Assembly (NCBI RefSeq): GCF_900549175.1
Contig: NZ_URNN01000095.1
Coordinates: 1-13,358, forward strand
From: an uncultured Prevotella sp.
Lineage (GTDB): Bacteria > Bacteroidota > Bacteroidia > Bacteroidales > Bacteroidaceae
DNA: 13,358 bases
Direction: 5' to 3'
The translations under genes were made by a program, and so were the position numbers. Of this stretch, positions 7,801 to 13,358 are shown in pieces. Positions within the stretch are counted from its first letter, which is position 1. Each line of letters opens with the position of its first letter. The notes below the pieces were generated by a model, which ran no database searches, had not been told where the DNA came from, and saw only the letters and a list, made by a program, of their open reading frames with translations.

Positions 7801-8208
7801 ATGGAAATAACAGGTAAAATCATCGCTGTGCTTCCTGCAAACAGCGGCGTATCGGCACGCACGGGCAATCCGTGGATGTCGCAGGAATATGTTTTGGAGA
7901 CTCATGATCAGTTCCCGCGCAAGTGCTGTTTCAGAATATTCGGCGAAGATCGCATCAAGCAGTTCAACATACAGGCCGGTGAAGAGCTGACCGTATCTTT
8001 CGATATTGACGCGCGTGAATACCAGGGCCGGTGGTTCAACAGTATCAATGCATGGGCCGTAAACCGTGCCGCACAGACTCAGCCGGAGGCCCAGCCCGCT
8101 GCCGGCGCAGCACCTTTCCCCCCTGCACAGCCTGCTGCCGGTGCCGCACCTTTTGCAGAACAGACGCAGACACAGGGCGAAGGCAGTACAGACGATCTGC
8201 CTTTCTGA
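7801..8208 (+). CDS. DUF3127 protein with SSB-like architecture and DDLPF tail
   Basis: 135 aa. Residues 1-~90 form a compact beta-rich domain (MEITGKIIAVLP, SARTGNPWMSQEYVLET, CCFRIFGEDRI, EELTVSFDIDAREYQGRWFNSINAW) that I recognise as DUF3127; the pattern of strands resembles an OB fold. Residues ~91-130 are a low-complexity Gln/Pro/Ala linker with the decapeptide AQPAAGAAPF repeated at 97-106 and 109-118. The last five residues are DDLPF, essentially the C-terminal tip by which bacterial SSB recruits partner proteins. This gives the full SSB layout: OB-like fold, disordered linker, acidic-Pro-Phe tip. It has no experimentally known function that I can cite. It is divergent from dnaN across 163 bp and may share its regulation. 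It is not the canonical SSB itself, which is usually longer and clearly different in its core. Promoter is unclear: the nearest candidate, TAATTTCG at 7749-7756, is one base off and lacks a good -33 partner. Confidence 0.92.
   Translation: MEITGKIIAVLPANSGVSARTGNPWMSQEYVLETHDQFPRKCCFRIFGEDRIKQFNIQAGEELTVSFDIDAREYQGRWFNSINAWAVNRAAQTQPEAQPAAGAAPFPPAQPAAGAAPFAEQTQTQGEGSTDDLPF
8089..8154 (+). repeat. In-frame duplication encoding AQPAAGAAPF twice
   Basis: The two decapeptide repeats in the linker of the DUF3127 protein are encoded at 8089-8118 and 8125-8154, separated by two codons for Pro-Pro. The DNA copies differ at several third positions, so the duplication is not very recent. Confidence 0.75.
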
Positions 8209-8244
8209 TAAGGAAATGTACGGACAGACAAAACCAATAACCCT

Positions 8245-8290
8245 ATACAACAAACCGGCCTGCGAACTGTCGCAGGCCGGTTTGTTGTAT
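8245..8290. terminator. 21-bp perfect hairpin between convergent genes
   Basis: Positions 8245-8265 and 8270-8290 are exact reverse complements (21 bp) around the tetraloop ACTG. The loop-proximal half is GC-rich and the outer half contains ACAACAAA/TTTGTTGT. It lies 36 bp after the DUF3127 stop and 36 bp from the feoAB stop, so it probably terminates both. T tracts are interrupted, as in the hairpin at 44-98. Confidence 0.85.
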
Positions 8291-8326
8291 GTACCAATTC
8301 ACATTCTGCCAACGGCCAGACTCACT

Positions 8327-10882
8327 TCAGCCCAACAGCATGCCTGTCTGGTATACGGCGGCCGACACTATCCATGCAAGTGCCGTGGTGTATACGGCTG
8401 CGAACAATGCCCATCGCCACGATCCGCTTTCGTGCTTTATGGCCACGATGGTGGCAACACATGGAAAATATATCAGTACGAAGAGCAAGTAGCAGAATGC
8501 TATGAGCGGGGTTATGCCGTTGTCCGACATCTTCTGATACAGGGTAGTGTATTTGTCGGTTGCCTGGCCATTGCCGTTATCTTCATCGGCAACACTGTCG
8601 CTGCCACTGTAAAGCACTCCGATTGTGGAGGCAACTATCTCCTTTGCGCCCACACCGGCTATCAGTCCGACGTCGAGACGCCAGTCGAAGCCCTGTGCCT
8701 TGAACACCGGTTCGATGGTTTTGCCTATTCTTCCGATGTAGCTCTGCTCCTGTTGCTGTTGTGGGGTGAGGCTGCTGTCGTGCGGGAAGTAGCCGAGTGC
8801 CCATACAATGATGCTGGCCACGAGGATGATGCCGCCCATCTTTTTCAGATATTGCTTGCCTTTCTCCCATGTGTGGCGCATGATGGTCTTGCCTGTGGGG
8901 AAGCGGTATGGTGGCAGTTCCATCACGAACGGCAGGTCTTCGCCCTTCACTATCCAGCGGCTGAATATCCTGCTCATTATCACGGAGAGCACAATGCCGA
9001 TGGCATAAAGCGAAATCATGATGATGCTTTGGTACTGCACGGCGAAGAACGTTCCGGTTATCATGATATAGATAGGCAGTCGGGCGGAGCAGCTCATCAG
9101 CGGAAGTATGAGCATGGTGATTAGTCGTGAGCGCCGGCTTTCGATGGTTCGGGTGCTCATTATGGCCGGTACGTTGCAGCCGAATCCCATGATAAGCGGT
9201 ATGAACGACTTTCCGTGCAGCCCCATCTTGTGCATGAGTTTGTCCATGATGAAGGCGGCGCGGGCCATGTATCCGGAGTCTTCCATGAACGAGATGAATC
9301 CGTAGAGTATCAGTATCTGCGGCAGGAAGACGATGACGGCCCCCACACCTCCTATTATTCCGTCGACAAGCATGTCCTTGAGCGGGCCTTCCAGCAGTGT
9401 GGCACTCAGCATATCGGCGAGTGCCGATATACCGCTGTCAATCCAATCCATGGGATATTGGCCGAGAGAGAACGTGGCCTGGAACATCACATATATCAGC
9501 AATAGGAAAACGGGAAAGCCTATATACTTGTTCGTTATTATGCTGTCGATGGCGTGTGTCACCTGATATGTGTCCTGCTTGTTTCCTTTTTCATATCCCG
9601 CTTCCTGCAGGGCACCGTGTATGAATCCGTATTTGGCGTTCATGATGGCCGTCTCGCAGTCTTCGCCGGTCTCCTTGTTTATGCGCTCGGCCTGCCTGTC
9701 ACGTATCCCGATGATTTGTTTTCCGTTGGGCAGCGAGTGCACCATGCGTTCTGTCTCGGAGTCCATTTCGAGCAGTTTTATCGACAGATAGCGCGTGGAG
9801 TACCTGTGCCTTATCTGTTCGTCCTGCTGCAGTTCGCCCTTTACGGCCTCTATGCTTTCCTCTATCTGCGGGCCATGGTTGAGGTGTATGTGCCGGTATA
9901 CACTGTTGTTGGGACGGTTGCCGTGGGCAAAGTCTTCTCCGTGCTCTTCCTGCCGGTGTCCCTTGTCGTACGTCTCGTGCCAGTCGCGTATGTCGGCCGC
10001 CACCTCCGGGTTGATGTTTCCGTCTTTGTCGAGAAAGTCAACACCCTCATACATGTTGATGATGATATGGAAGAGCATGTCGACACCCCTGCCTGTCTTG
10101 AATACCGTTGGCACCATCGGCACACCGAAAAGCCGTCCGAGCATCTTGTGGTCAAGTTTGTCACCGCGGCTTTCAAACTCGTCGTACATGTTGAGTGCGC
10201 ATATCATGCGCAGGTGCATGTCGACGAGTTGTGTCGTGAGATAGAGGTTGCGCTCTATGTTGCTGGCGTCGATTACGTTTATTACTATATCCGGCGTCTT
10301 CTCGATTATCTGTTTGCGCACGTAAAGCTCTTCGGGACTGTAGGCGGAGAGCGAGTATGTTCCGGGCAGGTCGACGATGTTGAACTCGTATCCCTCGAAA
10401 ACGGCGTGCCCCTCTTTGGCGTCCACCGTCACTCCCGAGTAGTTACCGACACGCTCGTGTGCGCCGGACGCGAAGTTGAACAGTGAGGTCTTGCCGCAGT
10501 TGGGGTTGCCTACAAGGGCCACGTTTATGGTGCGGCGCTTCTTCATGGCCGCCGCCTTAAGCTGTTTGTCGGTCAGGGTGAAGTCGCAGGGGGCGTATCC
10601 CGCCACCTCGTTTCTGGCTTGCGGCCTTGCATCGTCGCTTTCCAGCCGTATCGCTTCCTCCACCGATATTATCTCGATCATGTCGGCTTCGTTGTGGCGC
10701 AGCGACACTTCATATCCCATTATCTTATATTTCACAGGGTCTTGGAGCGGGGCGTTGAGCAGCACTTCCACTACTTTGCCCTTGATGAATCCCATTTCGA
10801 CGATACGTTTGCGGAAACCGCCGTGTCCCAATACCTTTACTATTACTCCTTTTTCTCCTGTTTTTAATTCAGAAAGTTTCAT
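8327..10882 (-). CDS. feoB: Ferrous iron transporter, FeoA-FeoB fusion
   Basis: 851 aa from the ATG at 10882. FeoB imports Fe2+ across the inner membrane and carries an N-terminal G domain. Residues 1-~75 are a complete FeoA (SH3-like) domain, normally a separate small protein (MKLSELKTGEKGVIV, RIVEMGFIKGKVVEV). Residues ~118-280 are the G domain: G1 GNPNCGKT (125-132), G2 Thr in GVTVD, G3 DLPG (171-174), G4 NMYD (231-234). Residues ~302-336 hold seven histidines with many acidic residues. The membrane part (~453-850) has the gate motifs SCSARLP (597-603) and VGAKEIV (744-750), and FPCVATI (806-812). An in-frame TTG at 10927 would add 15 residues before FeoA and is rejected. It lies downstream of cobS on the same strand with a 109-nt gap. 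Fusion of FeoA to FeoB is known in Bacteroidetes. No FeoC is visible. Confidence 0.97.
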   Translation of the reverse strand: MKLSELKTGEKGVIVKVLGHGGFRKRIVEMGFIKGKVVEVLLNAPLQDPVKYKIMGYEVSLRHNEADMIEIISVEEAIRLESDDARPQARNEVAGYAPCDFTLTDKQLKAAAMKKRRTINVALVGNPNCGKTSLFNFASGAHERVGNYSGVTVDAKEGHAVFEGYEFNIVDLPGTYSLSAYSPEELYVRKQIIEKTPDIVINVIDASNIERNLYLTTQLVDMHLRMICALNMYDEFESRGDKLDHKMLGRLFGVPMVPTVFKTGRGVDMLFHIIINMYEGVDFLDKDGNINPEVAADIRDWHETYDKGHRQEEHGEDFAHGNRPNNSVYRHIHLNHGPQIEESIEAVKGELQQDEQIRHRYSTRYLSIKLLEMDSETERMVHSLPNGKQIIGIRDRQAERINKETGEDCETAIMNAKYGFIHGALQEAGYEKGNKQDTYQVTHAIDSIITNKYIGFPVFLLLIYVMFQATFSLGQYPMDWIDSGISALADMLSATLLEGPLKDMLVDGIIGGVGAVIVFLPQILILYGFISFMEDSGYMARAAFIMDKLMHKMGLHGKSFIPLIMGFGCNVPAIMSTRTIESRRSRLITMLILPLMSCSARLPIYIMITGTFFAVQYQSIIMISLYAIGIVLSVIMSRIFSRWIVKGEDLPFVMELPPYRFPTGKTIMRHTWEKGKQYLKKMGGIILVASIIVWALGYFPHDSSLTPQQQQEQSYIGRIGKTIEPVFKAQGFDWRLDVGLIAGVGAKEIVASTIGVLYSGSDSVADEDNGNGQATDKYTTLYQKMSDNGITPLIAFCYLLFVLIYFPCVATIVAIKHESGSWRWALFAAVYTTALAWIVSAAVYQTGMLLG

Positions 10883-10902
10883 GTTCGCGTCTTTTAATTT
10901 TG

Positions 10903-10910
10903 CAAAAGTA
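10903..10910 (-). promoter_or_regulatory. Candidate -7 element for feoAB
   Basis: TACTTTTG (complement of 10903-10910) matches TAnnTTTG. The nearest TTTG upstream is 14 nt away, too close for a normal -33 box, so only half of the promoter is convincing. It would give a short leader of about 15 nt before the ATG at 10882. Confidence 0.4.
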
Positions 10911-10938
10911 AGATAAATTAGCCGCAAATGTGTTGCAG

Positions 10939-10969
10939 TTTGTAGGAATCAGTGTAAAATACCTACAAA
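10939..10969. promoter_or_regulatory. 8-bp inverted repeat upstream of feoAB, possible operator
   Basis: TTTGTAGG at 10939-10946 is mirrored exactly by CCTACAAA at 10962-10969, 15 bp apart, so half-site starts are 23 bp apart (about two helical turns). It sits ~57-87 bp upstream of the feoAB start and after the cobS stop. A dimeric regulator site is possible. A terminator for cobS is less likely, because the stem is short, the loop long, and there is no T run. Confidence 0.4.
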
Positions 10970-10991
10970 TGATGATGCCGTGAGCGGCTGT

Positions 10992-11783
10992 CTACAACAT
11001 ACTTGCCGCGGCGATGTAGAATGTCAGTTCAACAATAAGGAAGAGCGCCCCGCAGCAGTCGCCGGTATATCCGCGCAGTCTTCTCCATATCAGAAGGTAG
11101 ACAAAATACATCACGATGCATGGGGCGAATATCAGAACCTGCCAGTCGATGCCCGTGCCGTGCATTATATATATGTATAGGGCGAGCGGCAACAGCCCCT
11201 CAACAGCAAGCCATATACTTGCCGCGAGGTTCATTCTGCCATATCCGCTCCTTTCTTTTGTTTCTTCTACGATGTCTGCATGGGGCATCATCATGGTAAT
11301 CTGTGCCGCCACCATCTTGGCAAACGGATCGGCGGCAAGGATGGTCAGGGCGGCCGCGGTGCGTGGCATGGCCGTCAGGGCGGCAAACAGCAGCAGCTCG
11401 TATGTCACCATACAAATCACGCCATAGGCCCCCAAGTGCGGGTATTGCATTATGCTGAGGATGAGCCGGCGGTCGGTGCCTCTGCAGCCGAAGGCGTCGG
11501 CGAAGTGGCACAGGCCGCTTTCGTGCCGTGCTCCGGTTAGCAACAGGCGCGACGCCATGGCCAGAACGACGGCGATGGAGTGGGGAAGCCAGAGCGAGCC
11601 CGCCCACAGTACGGCGGCCATAACGCCGGCGGTGAGCCATCCGGTCAGTGGCCAGTGCTCCGCCGCACGGCGGTAACACTGTTGTGGCGGCTCATGCAAA
11701 CGCCGCAGGGGCAGGCGCGTGAAGAAGATGAACGATGCCCACAGGCGGTCGTACCATTTGGAATTGTTCAGTGATATTTGCAT
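10992..11783 (-). CDS. cobS: CobS-family protein (adenosylcobinamide-GDP ribazoletransferase), divergent active site
   Basis: 263 aa from the ATG at 11783. CobS joins adenosylcobinamide-GDP and alpha-ribazole(-phosphate) to form the cobamide; it is an inner-membrane protein. Family features kept are FIFFTRLPLRRL (18-29), WPLTGWLTAG (44-53), the frame HExGLxxFADAFG (87-99), IMxxxHLGAYG, DPFAKMVAAQI (152-162) and GYTGDCCGA (238-246), with five to six hydrophobic segments. The Asp-rich core is altered: families usually read HEDGLADxxDGFG and MKDSR/H, but here HESGLCHFADAFG and MQYPH, so three acidic positions are S89, H93 and Y114. D96 and D242 remain. An in-frame GTG at 11861 would start inside the promoter at 11837-11867, which favours 11783. 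No other cob gene is in view. It may be a slow or altered CobS, or decaying. Confidence 0.88.
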   Translation of the reverse strand: MQISLNNSKWYDRLWASFIFFTRLPLRRLHEPPQQCYRRAAEHWPLTGWLTAGVMAAVLWAGSLWLPHSIAVVLAMASRLLLTGARHESGLCHFADAFGCRGTDRRLILSIMQYPHLGAYGVICMVTYELLLFAALTAMPRTAAALTILAADPFAKMVAAQITMMMPHADIVEETKERSGYGRMNLAASIWLAVEGLLPLALYIYIMHGTGIDWQVLIFAPCIVMYFVYLLIWRRLRGYTGDCCGALFLIVELTFYIAAASML

Positions 11784-11836
11784 TGTCGAAGCTGTACTTT
11801 TGTTGAGTGTCTTTGCAGAACTGCAATTTTTGTCCA

Positions 11837-11867
11837 CAAAGTTAGTGTATTTACGAGACACGGCAAA
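11837..11867 (-). promoter_or_regulatory. Bacteroidetes-type promoter for cobS
   Basis: On the minus strand TAACTTTG (complement of 11837-11844) fully matches TAnnTTTG, with TTTG (complement of 11864-11867) 19 nt upstream. Predicted start near 11830 gives a leader of ~47 nt. That is too short for a cobalamin riboswitch, and none of its conserved B12-box-like sequence is apparent. The position also rules out the longer GTG-started reading of cobS. Confidence 0.75.
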
Positions 11868-11978
11868 GTGCGGCGCTATCTTTTTTCATATCTTTTTGCC
11901 ATATAAATGTAAAATCAAATCGTCAAAACGGCCTCAAATCCATAATTCTGTTATTAAATATTGTGCTTGTCTAAAAGG

Positions 11979-12010
11979 TTTGGCGGTTATCCGGATTTTT
12001 GTTTACTTTG
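11979..12010 (+). promoter_or_regulatory. Bacteroidetes-type promoter for the ompA-family gene
   Basis: TTTG at 11979-11982 and TTACTTTG at 12003-12010 are 20 nt apart. The -7 element has one mismatch to TAnnTTTG (TT for TA). Predicted start near 12017 leaves a leader of ~62 nt to the ATG at 12079, or ~26 nt to the alternative ATG at 12043. Confidence 0.65.
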
Positions 12011-12078
12011 CAAGCGTAATCAAACAAATACAGGATAACATTATGAACAGTAGTTTTACAATTAAAAACGTTAGTAGT

Positions 12079-13227
12079 ATGAAAAAGCAAGTTTTGATGT
12101 TTGCGATCGCAGCAATGGCGGCACAGACAATGTCAGCTCAGACATTAACAGAGAGCAAGTTTACAGACAACTGGTACATCGGCATCAATGGCGGGGCCAA
12201 CTTCAAGACCACCCACACCTCGATGTTCCGCAACCTCAACCCTTCGGCCGGCCTGCGCATAGGCCGCAACATCACCCCCGTATTCGGTGTGGCAGCAGAG
12301 GGAGAGGCATATTTTGACAACAAGGGAAGTGCTTACGAGACGGGTACATTCCTGAAAGGCATCAACGTATCGCTGCTCGGAACGACCAATTTCAGCAATC
12401 TTTTCGGGGGCTATACCGGCGAGCCGAGAGTGTTTGAAGTTGTCGGAGTGTACGGAATTGGATGGGGGCACGCCTTCCATACCGAGAGTAACAAACTGCC
12501 GCGCGAGAACGTCATGACATCGAAACTCGGCATCGACTTCACGTTTAACCTTGGTGAATCAAAGGCATGGCAGATATACCTGGAGCCCAATATCACCTAC
12601 GGCATGAACATGGACGGTGACAAGACGCACTTCAACTCTAACAACTCGGCCCTGGGGCTCCTGCTCGGTGTCAACTATAAGTTCGGCAACAGCAACGGCA
12701 CACACAACTTCGCGTTGGCCGATTTGCGCGACCAGGCAGAGATAGACGCCCTCAACGGCAGGATAAACGAGCTGCGCAGCGATGTCATGGCCCGCGACAA
12801 CGAGATAGCGGCAGGCCGCCGTGCCATCAACGATCTGGAGCGACAGCTGCGTGAAAAGGACCGTCCGGTGATAGTGGAGGAGACCACCACGACCAATGTC
12901 AACGTGCTCCAGCCGTCGGTAATCTTCCGTCAGGGCAAGAGCACCATCGACGCGGCGCAGTATGCAAGCATATCCATGATAGCCACATACATGAAGAATC
13001 ACCCCGAGTCGAAGATACTCATAAAGGGCTACGCATCCCCCGAAGGCAACATGGAGTTCAACCAGCGTCTCTCCGAAGCACGCGCCACGGCTGTGAAGAA
13101 CGCCCTCGTAAAGCGCTACGGAGTGAAATCCGACCGCCTTACCACGCAGGGTATGGGAGCCACGGACAAGATGTTTGACGAACTGGACTTCAACCGTGTG
13201 GTTGTATTTATCGACACAACAAAGTAA
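12079..13227 (+). CDS. OmpA-family outer membrane protein
   Basis: 382 aa from ATG 12079. Residues 1-20 are a signal peptide (MKKQVLMFAIAAMAAQTMSA, then QTLTE). Residues ~30-205 look like an outer-membrane beta-barrel: alternating strands such as WYIGINGGANFK, AGLRIGRNITPVFGVAAEGEAYF, YGIGWGHAF and LGLLLGVNYKFG. Residues ~213-262 are a charged coiled coil (DLRDQAEIDALNGRINELR, NDLERQLREKDRP). Residues ~280-382 are the OmpA C-terminal peptidoglycan-binding domain: VIFRQGKSTID, IKGYASPEGN, LSEARATAVKNAL, RLTTQGMGA, FNRVVVF. The Asp that binds diaminopimelate in other OmpA proteins is S320, while the paired Arg is kept (R335). It probably links outer membrane to cell wall. ATG 12043, in frame 12 codons upstream, could also start translation, but MKKQ fits the usual signal-peptide start. 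Divergent from cobS. Confidence 0.93.
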   Translation: MKKQVLMFAIAAMAAQTMSAQTLTESKFTDNWYIGINGGANFKTTHTSMFRNLNPSAGLRIGRNITPVFGVAAEGEAYFDNKGSAYETGTFLKGINVSLLGTTNFSNLFGGYTGEPRVFEVVGVYGIGWGHAFHTESNKLPRENVMTSKLGIDFTFNLGESKAWQIYLEPNITYGMNMDGDKTHFNSNNSALGLLLGVNYKFGNSNGTHNFALADLRDQAEIDALNGRINELRSDVMARDNEIAAGRRAINDLERQLREKDRPVIVEETTTTNVNVLQPSVIFRQGKSTIDAAQYASISMIATYMKNHPESKILIKGYASPEGNMEFNQRLSEARATAVKNALVKRYGVKSDRLTTQGMGATDKMFDELDFNRVVVFIDTTK

Positions 13228-13235
13228 GGTGTGGG

Positions 13236-13353
13236 TTTTGAATTACGAATTTTGAATTTTGAATTACGAGTTGTCGGCTTGCGCCGATTACGAATTTTGA
13301 ATTACGAGTTACCCCAACAGTCTCCCGCAGGCATAATTCGTAATTCAAAATTC
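13236..13353. repeat. AT-rich direct and inverted repeats after ompA
   Basis: The 13-mer TTTTGAATTACGA occurs at 13236-13248, 13257-13269 and 13295-13307, and in reverse complement at 13338-13350. The longer GAATTTTGAATTACGA (16 bp) is exact at 13254-13269 and 13292-13307 and inverted at 13338-13353. Between them is a small GC hairpin, TCGGC-TTGC-GCCGA (13274-13287). No coding sequence is seen here. The array may continue past the window. It resembles dispersed AT-rich intergenic repeats of Bacteroidetes, but I cannot assign a named family. Confidence 0.8.
13292..13353. terminator. 20-bp hairpin, possible ompA terminator
   Basis: The repeat at 13292-13311 can pair with 13334-13353 over 20 bp with one G-T pair and a 22-nt loop. 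It begins 65 nt after the ompA stop. The stem is AT-rich and has no following T run inside the window, so termination is only a possibility; earlier repeat copies could compete for pairing with the inverted copy. Confidence 0.35.
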
Positions 13354-13358
13354 TTAAT

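Noticed and set aside
7714..8253. 179-codon minus-strand frame
   Set aside because: Antisense to the DUF3127 gene and into the dnaN promoter region; Cys/Arg-rich translation without pattern.
8066..10486. Long plus-strand frames opposite feoAB (8066-9124 and 9554-10486)
   Set aside because: Antisense to a gene with all FeoB motifs; translations have no recognisable domains and start inside other genes.
10883..10927. N-terminal extension of feoAB from a TTG codon
   Set aside because: The canonical FeoA start MKLSELKTGEKG begins at the ATG at 10882, and the extension would run over the candidate -7 element.
11784..11861. N-terminal extension of cobS from a GTG codon
   Set aside because: It would begin within the promoter at 11837-11867, and the extension has no family similarity.
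11719..12078. Upstream extension of the ompA-family gene to a GTG at 11719
   Set aside because: It would overlap cobS and the divergent promoters and bury the signal peptide 120 residues inside the protein. Only ATG 12043 remains a fair alternative to 12079.
11784..12078. Cobalamin riboswitch upstream of cobS
   Set aside because: The predicted leader is only ~47 nt and I see no B12-box-like sequence or suitable structure.
13236..13353. CRISPR-like array
   Set aside because: Repeat spacing is irregular (21 and 38 bp between 13-mer starts), one copy is inverted, spacers are not uniform and there are no cas genes.

Overview
The window looks like chromosomal DNA of a member of the Bacteroidales (Prevotellaceae- or Muribaculaceae-like; genus not resolved). 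The evidence is a PorD/DUF4835 protein, a DUF3127 protein, a FeoA-FeoB fusion, an OmpA of the GYASPEG type, and promoters of the Bacteroidetes form TTTG-N19-21-TAnnTTTG. I see no phage, IS, CRISPR, tRNA or rRNA signals. Gene content is mostly core rather than accessory.

Layout. Positions 85-7637, all on the minus strand, read as one probable operon: dnaN (beta clamp), a DEDDh exonuclease, coaBC (coenzyme A synthesis), porD-like, recN, and a secreted protein joining an inactive trypsin-like domain to TPR repeats. Gaps are 2-14 nt, except 90 nt before porD, where three copies of a 22-bp repeat lie. A good promoter precedes dnaN (7678-7709), and a 25-bp perfect hairpin that overlaps the last codons of the final gene closes the operon (44-98). 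Diverging from dnaN is a small plus-strand DUF3127 gene whose protein ends in an SSB-like DDLPF tail. It converges on feoAB (minus strand), with a 21-bp perfect hairpin between them. feoAB encodes a ferrous iron importer. Upstream of it on the same strand is a stand-alone cobS, and diverging from cobS is an ompA-family gene. Both of those have recognisable promoters in the 295-bp shared gap. The right edge (13236-13353) is filled with direct and inverted copies of a 16-bp AT-rich repeat.

How the genes fit together. The left two thirds combines DNA replication and repair (clamp, exonuclease, RecN, probable ssDNA-binding-like DUF3127), a CoA enzyme and envelope/secretion proteins. The right third is metal and cofactor acquisition (Fe2+, cobamide) plus an outer-membrane protein. 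The observations most worth following are the SSB-like architecture of the DUF3127 protein next to dnaN, and a CobS homologue whose normally conserved aspartates are replaced at three positions. Less striking are the protease-like domain without a catalytic triad, the CoaBC active-site variants, and the unexplained repeats at 4359-4419 and 13236-13353. I do not see a clear multi-gene system of an undescribed type.
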